NCBI GenBank assembly: GCA_001643675.2
Contig: LSRY02000051.1
Location: 436,501 to 500,500 of the forward strand
Direction: 5' to 3'
Length of the DNA stretch: 64,000 nucleotides
DNA from: Monocercomonoides exilis
Taxonomy: Eukaryota; Preaxostyla; Oxymonadida; Polymastigidae
A program made the translations under genes and the position numbers. Under the pieces are notes generated by a model. The model saw only the letters and a program-made list of their open reading frames with translations, did not search any database and was not told the DNA's origin. Of this stretch, positions 48,501 to 59,904 are shown piece after piece (the first letter of the stretch is position 1; every line of letters starts with the position of its first letter).

Positions 48501-50777
48501 CGCTTCCTCATAACTGCCGCCACTAAATCCCGTGCATTTAACCACAAGCCCCGTAAACTTGCTGTTCGTTACACTTCCTCTGACACATCCCTCAATCTCC
48601 ACCCCTCGCCCACTCACAAAACTAGAATCACCATCTTCCGTAGCTCCACTAATCGCTGCTCCCGAAATAATGAAACTATCCGCCTTCGCCACACGCACAA
48701 GGCTGCTGTCAGTTTCTGTGCAATAACAATTTGCTATATGAATATGTGATATATCAATTTCCATCCTTTCGCTTCCAATATTATTTTCGATATTTATGAG
48801 ATATTTCTTATATGTGCAATTTATTAATGATAATGAAAATGCTATCTCTTCATTTTCATTGATGTTTGTTATTAATAAAGAAGATGGGCTTTCAGATAAA
48901 AATGTTAAAGTTCCTGATATCATGAATAAGAATGATTTTATGAAGCAATTTTGGACATTCACTTGATGGAAGAAAAGCTTTCCAGCTTTGAGTGTTATTA
49001 TCGTTAAGTGTGAGGCATCTGTGTCTGTTTCTTGAGTAAACAAGCACTGAGAAAATGATAAGGTGTAATTATTTGAGTTGTTCACCTCGGATGTTATAAA
49101 AGAAATATCACCTGTTTGATTAGATATAAAGGATATTTCAAGCCTTGTAAAGGAGCACTGCGTAGTGACTTCAATTAGAGCTTGTTCAGTCGATGTAATT
49201 CTTATATTCATTTTCGAATTGGCATTATCGTTGGGGTTTCCACATACATTAAAAGGTAGATCTGTCAAAATTAAGAGTTCATTGAGTACAAATTCATTCA
49301 TGAGTATAAGTTCTCGCTCGCATATTCCTAAAAAAGTGTTGCTTAATGCATACATAATTGATCCACAAGGGTTGTATTGCGTCCCACAATTTGGATTATC
49401 GTTTGTAATATTTGAATTGAAATAAAAAACATTGCCTTCTGGTGTAAGGTAATCAATTATTGAGATGATTGTATTATCATCGGGTGAAGCCTGATATCTG
49501 GTTTTGTTGTCGTTTTCTGACATGTCAAAAGCGAAATATTCTGTGGTGGCTACCAAATTATACAAAGAAGATTTTAAAAATATATTCATTCCATTTGTCG
49601 CACTGCAGGAATTTTCTCCTATTCCAAATGTGAGATTCTTAAATACAAAATCCAATGATCTTAGTTGAAGATTCAAGTATATTGCTCCACCTTTTGTGCT
49701 CTGTTCAGATGAGTTTGCATTGCATGATTCGAAAGTTGAAGAATTTAACTCAAGGCGGACTCCACGCATTAAATCAATATATAATGCGCCTCCTTTTAAC
49801 CCATTCTCTACCAAGGTGCAATTACGAAAAGTGCTATTTGAAATGCTTAGAAAAGGATCAGTCGGTTTCCCTCCCGTGAATTTGATGCAACTTCCACAAT
49901 TTCCAGTATTTCCAAGAGTTTCCTCTTTAAAATTCAAAATAACAGAAGAAAAATTGGATTTAGAAATAGTGAACTGATTAGCCATTTCTATGCTGAAAAG
50001 CGATGAATGAATGTTTAAAAATTCGAAGTTTGATTCTGTTATAGTGGCTATTGAAGAAGATTTCACATTAATAATCCCTTTCGAACTTGTTAAAATAGAT
50101 GAACAAGGAGTGTTCGAGCCAAATTCAGAGCAATTATCATTTGGTCTTATGGACAAATTTTCGAATTTGCAATTCGCATTCTCCCCTGAAATATCTAAAA
50201 GAGAATTTCCAAATGTCTCTGGCAAAATAATTTCAACCCCAATCATTTCCAGTGAAGCATTTTCCATTTTAATAAATGCTGTTTCTTCGTTGCTAAATGT
50301 TTGAAGGAAAATTTCCAAATAACTCATCATTGTTTCAGAATGGAACTCAAGTGAAGGAAAAGTTGAATCAGAGCCGGTGACATCAATGCTCGCATTGCTT
50401 TCTTCAGATAAAGTGATTGCGCAATTGAAATTTTTTGATTCTGTTATTGTTGTTTTTCCGTTGATTTTGACAAAAAATGGTCCGGTTTTATTGAAAATAG
50501 TTGTCAAGCTGCAACATGGAGAATTCTCTCTACAGTCGTTCGTATCTTCTCCGTCATTTTCGTTAACATAATAGAGTTCATCAGCGTTCTTAGACGTGTG
50601 ACTTTTTAAGGTGAAACAGAAAAAACATCACAATAAAAAAAATCACAATTTATGCAATGAAGAAAGAAAAATTGCAAAATTAATTTCAAACATTTTTGGC
50701 TCAAAACTGTATGTTTCTCCAATTTGCGATAAAATAAAGAAATAACAGAAGCAAACACACAGCAGGCAAAAACCCAT
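42588..50777 (-). CDS. Giant modular beta-helix (Pmp-like) surface protein with membrane anchor
   Basis: Two exons: 50777-50692 and 50601-42588 (GTTTGA donor, 90-nt intron), 2,699 aa. Exon 1 supplies a signal peptide (GFCLLCVCFCYFFILS) that an intronless reading would miss. The ectodomain repeats right-handed beta-helix modules with rungs such as FRNCTLVENGLKGGALYID. Modules are joined by the linker CG.....PC..I..A, seen four times (near 49370, 47695, 46110 and 44900). Near the C-terminus one membrane helix (SIIAFIACVVIIVIMIIAFI, about 43100-43170) precedes a cytoplasmic tail of roughly 190 residues with acidic and very basic Lys/Arg-rich stretches. A GC-rich, direct-repeat-bounded block of 1,958 bp lies in frame at 46744-48701. 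Likely an adhesin or surface antigen. Family by fold-level pattern only. Confidence 0.85.
46744..46943 (-). repeat. 200-bp direct repeat, copy A
   Basis: From GCTTCCTCATAACTG to CCACACGCACAAG on the plus strand. I find it identical to 48502-48701 at every base compared. It encodes LVRVAKADSFIISGAAISGA through GSYEEAGGGG on the minus strand. Confidence 0.93.
48502..48701 (-). repeat. 200-bp direct repeat, copy B
   Basis: Same orientation as copy A, offset by exactly 1,758 bp (586 codons), so both are read in the same frame. Flanking sequence diverges at once on both sides. Confidence 0.93.
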
Positions 50778-51663
50778 TCGTAAAAATAAAAAACTTCTTA
50801 TGGGGAAGCTATGAAATTGTGATAATTTTTCTGAAAAGCTAATTAATTTGTTATTAATGAGAAAAGTTAATCTCAAAGTTCATGCCTTTTCTTCCTCTTT
50901 TTCATTTTGAAAATGAATTGATTCTGTATTACAATTTTTCGGTGAAGATGTTTCTTTTTGAAGGTTTTCCACGATAAAGAAAGATCAGATAAAGAAAGTT
51001 GGTAAATTTTTGTTTGAAATTTGCAAAGATAGAAAAATATTCATTTTATGAAAACAATCAATCAATCAAACAAACAAACAAAGAGAAAAAAAAGAAAAAA
51101 AAAGAAAAAAAGATAAAAAAGAAAAAAAAACTCTTTGGAAGTTTCCTGTCATTTATTTTTTCTTCCCCCCAAAATGCTCTTAAAAGTCAAATAAAATTTT
51201 GTTTTCATAAAGAAAAGGAACAAGGAATGTGTGTGTATGTGAATGAGGATTTGACAAATAATTCACACAAAATGAACATAATGATGCTCGTTTAAGTGCC
51301 GTTCGATCACAAAATGGAGAAAGATATGAAAACCATTCATTCTCCAGATTTCAATTTATAATTGTTATTTGTACAATAACAACCAGAAAGAAATTAGAAT
51401 TTTCAACAAAGTTTGAGATTATTATGTTTTTCAATAAACAGTTGATAATAAGAAAATTTTGAAAGCTTTGAACAAATTAGCTGTTGCCTTATTTTTTAAT
51501 ATGATTACAACAAAAAGGAAATTCTAAAAAACATAAAAAAAAAAACCGTAGACAAAATTAAACAACATAAAATAACAAAATATCAATCTGATAAACTCTA
51601 AATAAGTTTTTGTAGGATATAGCATTAAACATTTTTATTACACATAAACAATATCAAACTCTT
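50778..51663. other. Intergenic region
   Basis: Spacer between the 5' end of the surface-protein gene and the 3' end of the kinase gene, both on the minus strand. It holds AAAC and A-rich repeats at 51060-51130. No gene is supported. Confidence 0.5.
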
Positions 51664-54600
51664 CTAAGAAGCAGAAATCATAATTGAAGAAGGAAGAGCA
51701 TTTGATGTCTGGGAGAAAGGAACTTGCTTTAATTCAATTAATTCGCATTCAGTCCATGGATGGCTCATCGTCACCTAAAAACAATCGATTGATCAATATA
51801 AAAATCATAATTGTTAAAAATGTTATTAAAAAAATTAAATGAATATTGCAAACAGCAAAATAGAATCGTTCAGGAATTTTTGTGATAACAATTGGCAATT
51901 GTGATTCGTTCATGAAAATGTAGAGGCATCTCGAAGCACAATTAACTTCAACAGAAATGGCATCGTTGAACGAGAAAGAAAAAGGCAAGCAACTGTCTGG
52001 CTTGATGATTTGAACGCGGTGAGCCAAAGGCAACGAGGAATCAGAAGCTGTATGTTGAATAGAGGAAGGACCCGAAGAAACCGCAGAGACTGGAGGTGGA
52101 TATGAAGAAAGCAAGGGGTGTGAATGAGAGAAGGAGCGAGGCAGAGACACAGACGAATAATTTCCAGTTCCAGTTGAAGATGAGTCTGGTGGATTATTCG
52201 GCGTGCGATGAGAAAGCAACGAAGAACTGAGAAAAAAGCCTGATGAAAGAATTGATACTCCAGAAACATCAGATCCCAGTACACCAGAACACAAAGACGA
52301 AGATGAAACACGAAGAAGGCCAATACCAAAAACAGGTTCAGTATTTGAAGAAGATGTGTTTAATGAGTTGTGAAATGCAGGTGTGCTTGAGGCTGATGGC
52401 ATTGCAGATAGAGATGGAGGAGGATGGGGAGCAAGAGAGGTTGATGGCACAGATGGAGAAGAGGCCGAGATGAGGAAAGATGGAGGAGGACGAGGCGGAA
52501 GGGGCGGCGGTGGAGTCGAAGGAAAAGCTCCAGGAATGCGGATGGACAAATGAGAAGACGGCATCAAGGAACTTGGAGAGGCGGAATGGGACAAAGAAGA
52601 TAGCGAAGAAGAAGGTGTGTATGCTGAGAACGAAGCAGAGCGGGAGCGCTGATGCACATTCTGCCCTTGCTGCTGGATCGATGGAAGTGGAGGTGGTGAA
52701 GTGGGGAAGGTAAATGGTGTTTGTGGCTGAAATGAATGAAGAGAAGATTCATGTGCAACAGATTTTTCTTCTTTTCTTTCTTTTTCCTTTTCGTTCTCGT
52801 TTTGTCTTCCTCCAATAAATCGAACTGTGAAGCGCCAGACGCCTACAGCCATCATTTTCTTGATAGGAACTGTAATTGGTGTGCTTGATACGCAAAGAAG
52901 ATGACGTCCGAATGCAATTGCTGGAGGAAGAGGAGGTGAATGGAATGGAAATGAGAAAAATGAAAGAACTGCAGAATGAGAAACGGAAGAAGAAGAAGAA
53001 GAAGAAGAAGAGTGCCGATCTAGCAAGTCTGGTGTATTTCTTTCAATCATTACGTCTGCTTTTGAATCTGCTCCTTCATTTCCCTTCATTTTTCTCATTC
53101 TGATTCTCATCCTCTGCTGAATGTTCAAAGCTTCTTTCCAGTTTGGTTTGCTTGCTTCCCAACACAATCCATCTTTGCTTTCATCCACTGACACAAACAT
53201 CAAGCAGAGCTGTGCTTTTTCACGTGCACTTTTAGGAAGAGCAACAGGCAACGAATTTGAAACAGAATCAGAAATTGCAGAAATGATACAATCAGTCTTC
53301 TCTTCCTTCTTCTCTTTCTTTCTTTCTCTATATTTATCCTTTTTTCCTGCCGCATCAAAGTTGCCTCCTTCTTCTCTGGAACAGCACAGTCCTTCAATTA
53401 GAAAACGAAGCATCTGTTTCGCCTTCTCATTCAAATTCTTCCCTTTCAACAGATAAATCACACTTGATGCACAACTCTGTTTCATGTGTAGAGAAGCCAC
53501 TGCATCAAACTCGGAAAATAGTTTGTAAAACAATCCAGACTCAATAAAGTGCTCATAAAAGAAGTTAATGTCAGAATATTGGTACTTCATTTTCTCGATT
53601 CCTTTTGATTTTCCTTCTTCATTTTTGGGCTCTTCTTTTTCTTCTGTTGGACTTTGTTTTTCTTTCAGTCTTTTCATTCCAACTCCAGCACCTTTTGCAG
53701 CAATGATCTCTATTGCTCCCAAAACATCACCAATTGCTTTTTTCTTTTCCTTTTTGTGGAAATAAGAAAGAAGATGCGACAGAACAAGCAACAGATTCAA
53801 CTCGATCATGTGATATATTTGTTCGACTGTTGACGAAGAGCACAAAATACATAGAAGACGGAGAAGAGAAGAGAAAAGCGGAGATTGATGAAAAGAAGAG
53901 TTAGAAAACGAGGTTAAAGGTGGCTCGGATGATGTTTTATCATCCTTAATTTGACTATCTTCACAGTTGTTTTCTGTTTTTTTGCTTTCATCGTCATGGA
54001 CAACAACAATCCAATCTTCTCCTTCGAATTCTTCTCCCTTTTCTTCTTTGACTTTTCTTTTTGTCGTTTTCTCTCCATCTGCACTTCCCAACGATACTTC
54101 TCCACATTCCTCAAATTCAGGATCTAATGCCTTGAATATTGTTGTCACAAAGTTTGATTCAAGTATCTTAGCAATGGCAGCTGGCTTGTCTGTCACCAGA
54201 TGCCCCAAAATCCAAAGACACACTTCTGACAATGTGACTTTGTCAACAAATGAAAAAGAGGGCTGCACAATATTGGAAGATGCCATTGGTTTGCTCTTTG
54301 ATTCTTCTTCCTTGTGTGATTTATTTTGACCATTTTGCAATGTATTGTCCGCCACACAGTTTTTACTGTCGTTGTGTTCATTTTGCTCAGACAGAACGTT
54401 TTCAACAAGTTTTATTGTGAGTTCAATCATACCGTTTCGGATGAGCTCATCACGAAATACGTCTTTGGATTTTCTGTGATGGTTGATTGTGCCATATGAT
54501 GAAGGCATCGAAGGAGGAGGAGAAGAGGAAGAGGAAGAAGAAAAAGATGAGAGTGAAGAAATCGAATGGCTTGCTGCTGAATCAGTGCTTTTCTTTTCAT

Positions 54601-57600
54601 TTTCTTTGAGATCGAAGCAACTTTTGTGGAATCCTTCGTGTTCTTCAAAACATTCTCCGTCTTCATCATCTTCCACTTTGTTCTTGGCGATATCCATCAG
54701 AACTAAAGCAGCAGAAAGTGAAGCTGAAAACACAGGAGATGATTCAACCACACGAACAAGAACCGAAATGAAATGCTGGCTGAGGAAGACTGGATGGTTT
54801 GCTGAAAAATATGATATAATTTGAAGAATGTAATAATTAAATAGAGAAAGAGGGTGAAAGAGAAATAAAATAACAGGGAATATATTTCAAAAAATCCGAA
54901 AAAATAGTACGAACACAAAACAGATACAAAGATGACCAATTAAAGAATATTCAATTTTATAAATAATCATTCAATATATCCGCATTCATTCAAAACAAAG
55001 CAAAACAAAAACAAATACAAAAACAAATTGTTATTAAATCTCTCTGTTTTTCTCTCTCTTCCATACATTTCCCATCAGCCAGGGACAGTATTGCACCGCA
55101 AGCTCTGTTCGCTGTCTCCTCGTTCTGCGACATCAGCATGAACTTCAGCACAGACAAGACATACCTCGACCTCTCGTTCAGCATCATCGCCTTGTGCAAT
55201 GAGCACAAAATGCACACGACTGTTTCCGTGTGCAGCGGCGAGCGGTTCAGCTGAAAGACGTTCAGCATCAGCTCAAAGGGGAATGTGCACATCGAACACG
55301 GACAGCCAGACACAGTCAGAGATGGATGCAGCGAGCAATAGCGGCAGGTGCATGCAGATGCTGCTCCATTCAATGATCCATTCAATGATCCATTTATTGT
55401 CCCATTTGAGCTGTCTGGTCCAAACAGTCCTGGTTTGCACACCTGGCAGCTGCAAGTCTCCATAAACGTGCTCAGCACCTCGTTCCACTTTCCTCTCTCC
55501 GCCCGCTTTGCCCCCATTTCTGTGAGAATCTCGAGAATTTGCAGGACGAAGAGGGGAATATCGGACACATCGCGATACAGCAGGACAGACAATGTGGATG
55601 TGATGAGCTCTTTTTCGAATGGGAATTGAACTACAACAGAAGAAGAAGAAGAAGAAGAAGAGGAGGAGGAGGAGGAGGAGGAGGGAGTTGATGAAATGTC
55701 TGTTTGAAATGAAGAGGAGGATGAATGTGAAACGAAGGAAGAGGAAGATGAAGCGGAAGAAGGAGATGGAGGAGAAGATGAAGAAGACGAAGAAATGAAA
55801 GATCTCAGCAGATTCAGCAGAAAACAAAGGAGAATATCGACACAATCTCTGTGTGTGTGAAATGGAAGATTCTGATAAAGTGGAGAAGAAGAAGAAGAAA
55901 GATTTGAAGAATCAGAAGAAAGTGAAGAAGAAGAAGAAGAAGATGATGATGATGATGATTGCTTTTCAGATCCAAGAGATTCCAAGTTGAATGAGCAGTT
56001 TCTAACCAAAGGGAACTGCTGAAAGGAAAGAACGGGGTGAAGACTGCGAAGTTGAGGAGTGACAATACAAAAGGGAGAGTTAATCATTGAATTGCGCTGC
56101 TTGGACTTGGCAAAGTCTCTTGAATTGGGAGGAAGAGGAGAAAGAGAGGAAGAAGAGGAGGAGGAAAAAGAGGAGGAAGAAGAGGAGGAAGAAGGAGAAA
56201 ATGATGATGATTGAGACGAGCCAAAGGGAAAGGAGGGAGAAGGAGAAGAAGAGCTTGAAGTGAGTGAAGTGGAGAAGCGATATGAAGGAGAAGAGGAAGA
56301 CGGTGTGGTTGCAGATGGCTGTGATGAAGTGACCGAAGAAGGGAAATGCGAAGAGGATGAACCGACTGAGGCACGTGAAGAAGGATGAGAAGAGGAAATT
56401 GAATTGACTGGGAGAGAAAAACGAGATGGGCGTGAAGAAGAAGAAGAAGAAATGGAAGAAGAAGAGGAAGAGGAGGAAGATGATGATGAAAGAGAAGAAG
56501 CTGAAGAAGCAAAAGCAGAAGGAGAAGAAGAAGGAAACGTGCTGAATGAGCTCTCATCTTGTTCGTCGAAGCATTTTGAGAGGAGATGCACAGCTGAAAT
56601 GACAAGTTTGATGAGTTTTGGGTGTGACATGACAGAATCCAACACATTTGACAGCTGAAGAGGAAGGTTGGCGAGGGTGATGCAGGCTTCGGTGAGGAGA
56701 GGGACGGAAAGGGGGTTGATTGATGATATGTGTGAAGAAGAGGAGGAAGGAAATGCGAAAGATGAAGTGTTTGATTGTGTTGGTGATTGTGGGGGAGAAG
56801 AAGAAGAAGAAGACGACGAAGATAGCAACGAAGGTGAAGAATGTGTTGGGGAAAGAGGAGTTGGATGAGATGACTGAAGTGATGAAGAAAAGAGAGAATG
56901 AGAAGGCGAAGTTGCAGAAGAAGAGGAAGAAGATGAAGATGAAGACAAGGATAAGGGAGATGGGACAAGAGGAGAGCCATGAAGAGATAACTTGGACTTT
57001 TGTTTTGAGGAGCCTGCTAAAGGAAGAGGGGAAGAAGAGGAAGAAGAAGATGATGATAACGATTGAGCTGTTAATGATTCATCCATTGGCACACTGTCTG
57101 TCTCAAACAATGCCATCAAGTGTGATGAAATGATGCTGCAGAGTCTGTCCAGCAAGCCCAGTGAAATCAGATGAGTGATAGCAAAATTGAGAGAAGAGAG
57201 AGAAAAAGAAGAGGAAAGCAGAAAATCCTGAATGCCCCGCAAGGCAGCGATGTATGCCTCGAAGGACGAGAGAGAGGAGGAAAGAGGATTTGGGCTGAGG
57301 TTGGAAGAAAGCGATGGGTTGGGTTGTTATTCAAAAGAGTGAAGAAAAATAGCAGGTGTGGAGGGGAAAATGCATAAGTTAAATATGATAGTTGGAAGGG
57401 GAAAAGAAGATAAGGCAAGTTAGAAAATATTAAAAATTAATAAATAAAGTGAAATTGTTGGCATACTCATTTTCTCTCAATTTGCCGAACCAGTTGTTAA
57501 CGTCGATGTTTTCCTTTTGTGAGCTTTCTTTCTTTTCTGCTTCTTCGCGTGCTTCATCACTTTTTGAGGGGATTTTTGAGAGTTGAATGGAAGAAGGTCT

Positions 57601-59645
57601 TATTAGAGCATCAGTTGAAACAGTTGAAGAAGAAGAAGAGGAAGACGAAATAGAAGAAGAAGAGGAAGAAGAAGAAGATGAAGACATTTGCGATGTTTGT
57701 GAATGAGAAGATGATTTGATTGAGATGGCAGTGTCTGTGAGTGGAGAAGGTGATATGCTTGAAAGATGCTGTGAATATGTTTGGTGGATAAAATGGTATT
57801 GCCGGCGAAGATTGGCTCTGAAAAGGAAATTTAAACATAACACGAAAAACACACAAAATATAACGTTTTTTTGTTTACATTTTAATAAAAAATGAAAGAT
57901 TCAGTTGAGAATAAACAAAAAATGATCAATAAACAAGAACAAGCAAACAGATACTCCTGCTGCTTCTGCTTTGTCATATCGAGCACTGATGATGATGTTG
58001 AAGGCATAATAGAATCTGAAGAAGAAGAAGAAGAAGATGATGATGATGATGAGGATGAAGACTTCACAGTGAATGAAGTGTAAGTTGCACAATCTGAGTG
58101 TTCATCCAGCCACTCACGCATTCTCCGCAGAAGAAGCGGCTTTTGAAGGATTTCAGAGGCAGTTGGACGCTTTGAGGGCTCCTGTTGTGTGGGAGATGAT
58201 TGTAAAAAGGTAACAGAGAGAAGGAAGATGGAAAAAGAAAGGAAAAAGGAAGGGGGAAAAAGGTTTAAAAAGAATTGATATGTGCAGTGAAACAAAGAAG
58301 AGCATTTAAATTCAAAAGATGAAATTGAATAAAGAAATAAAATAAAATAAAATAAAATAAAATAAAATGGAAAATATAGAAAAATGAAATGTTGTATCTG
58401 CTAATGAACATCACACACACCGTCTGTAACAAGCACATAATCAGATCAATCACCTCTTCCGACACATCTTCTCTTTGCACAAATGTTCCCGCGCTCTTCA
58501 TCTTCATTCGCTCCACACTCGTTTCTTTTCCTTCACTTTTACCTTTCTCTTCATTGCTTCTTCCACCTCCACCGCCTCCACCGCCAAAATCAATCTTTCC
58601 TGTCTCAATCACCATCAGAAGCTCAATGATGCTTGAGGCTGCAAACGGGACTCGCAAATAGCACAGCTCAAACAGCAGGCACCCCAATGACCAGATATCT
58701 GATGCATAATTATAGCTGAATCATTTATAATAGCAGATAATCAGTTTATCCAATAATATTTGAGACAAATTTTAAACGCAATCAGAGAAAGCAAATAAAA
58801 TTGTTTCAAGTCAAAAACACAATAAAAATAATAAGTTGCATTTGAGGATTAAAGAAAATAAAAAGATGATAAACTTTTCTCCTTTTAGCATTTCTGGGCT
58901 CATATAGAATGGCGTTCCAATCAAGGTACTAGCCATATTAATTGTGCTTCTCAAATTCCTTGATACTCCAAAATCGCCTAAATGAATGTTTGATAAGTAA
59001 CATAATACAGTTTCATAATGCAAACCTATTTTAGCAACGTTTCCCACAGATAACAGAATGTTCTCAGCTTTTATATCTCTATGAAGTATATGTTGTTTAT
59101 GAATCGTATCAATAGCAAACGTAACGTGCGTAAAGAGATCCAGTACTTCCTAAAAAAAAGTTAAACAAGTTAAGTGCATTTAAATGTTTTGTATTAAATG
59201 TAAATAGAACAATTTATTATCAGCAAACTGATTGAGGAAGAGCTTTTCCCATAGACTTTTGTCTGTTCAAGTAGTGCCCAAGGTCTCCGTTTTCACAATG
59301 CTCCATTACTATGAAAATGGTGTCTCCATCAACAAAACTCTTGATAAATTGTACTATAAACGGAGAATGAAAGAGACAAAGAATAGATATTTCTTTTTCA
59401 ACGTCTTCAGCTTCCTCATCGCACATGCATTGTATTGTTTTTAGCACAACTTTTTGTCCAGAATTTTTGTGTTCTGCAAGATAAACTTTGCCATAGGCTC
59501 CTTGCCCAATAAGTTTGATAACAGTATCTGAGAATAAATCAAAAAATCAACATATTAAAACAATTGGTTAAAATTATTATTTACAAAAATTAATTAAACA
59601 ATCGTTCTTTCCATGGGTGTCTTCAGGGTCCTCCCAATTGTCCAT
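51664..59645 (-). CDS. Protein kinase with long helical-repeat region and C-terminal SPRY domain
   Basis: Ten exons (59645-59600, 59527-59229, 59149-59026, 58977-58875, 58715-58421, 58181-57949, 57817-57467, 57294-55067, 54801-51854, 51774-51664) with consistent phases, about 2,245 aa. Residues 16 to about 310 are a Ser/Thr kinase. The Gly loop is IGQGAYGKV, the ATP lysine K45 lies in VVLK, the catalytic loop is HRDIKAEN (D140), then DFG (D158) and GTPFYMSPE; a poly-Gly insert sits in the C-lobe. The look is NEK- or Fused-like. Serine-rich regions follow, interleaved with helical-repeat (ARM/HEAT-like) segments such as FAITHLISLGLLDRLCSII. The C-terminus is SPRY-like: SVEVNCASRCLYIFMNESQL then ITKIPERFYFAVTMSHP. 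The kinase should be active; substrate unknown. Confidence 0.85.
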
Positions 59646-59904
59646 AAAAAGAAAATAAAAAAGAGCCAATCAAAAAAACTAATTAAGGCTAGATGATCAA
59701 AAAAGAAAAAAAAATGTGAAATCCAAAATTTGCAAAACATGAAAAAAGAAAATAACCTACTAATTGGAAGTGTCATCCAATATTTTATTGGCACATAATT
59801 TAAACAGATAAAACATAAATATGAATTGAAATAAATGTGAATTGGGGGATATGAACAAAATGCTTGAAATGAATGATTTATGAAATGAAGTGATAGGTTT
59901 CTTT

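Larger units (their letters stand above)
46744..48701 (-). other. GC-rich in-frame module inside the surface-protein CDS
   Basis: Block running from repeat A through repeat B. Its codons are clearly GC-richer than the AT-rich coding sequence on either side, and the change coincides with the outer repeat edges (46744 and 48701). It contains one linker motif (GCGRKYLPCVKIDYAY) and a Gly-rich beta-helix section. Probable recent recombinational import. Confidence 0.7.
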
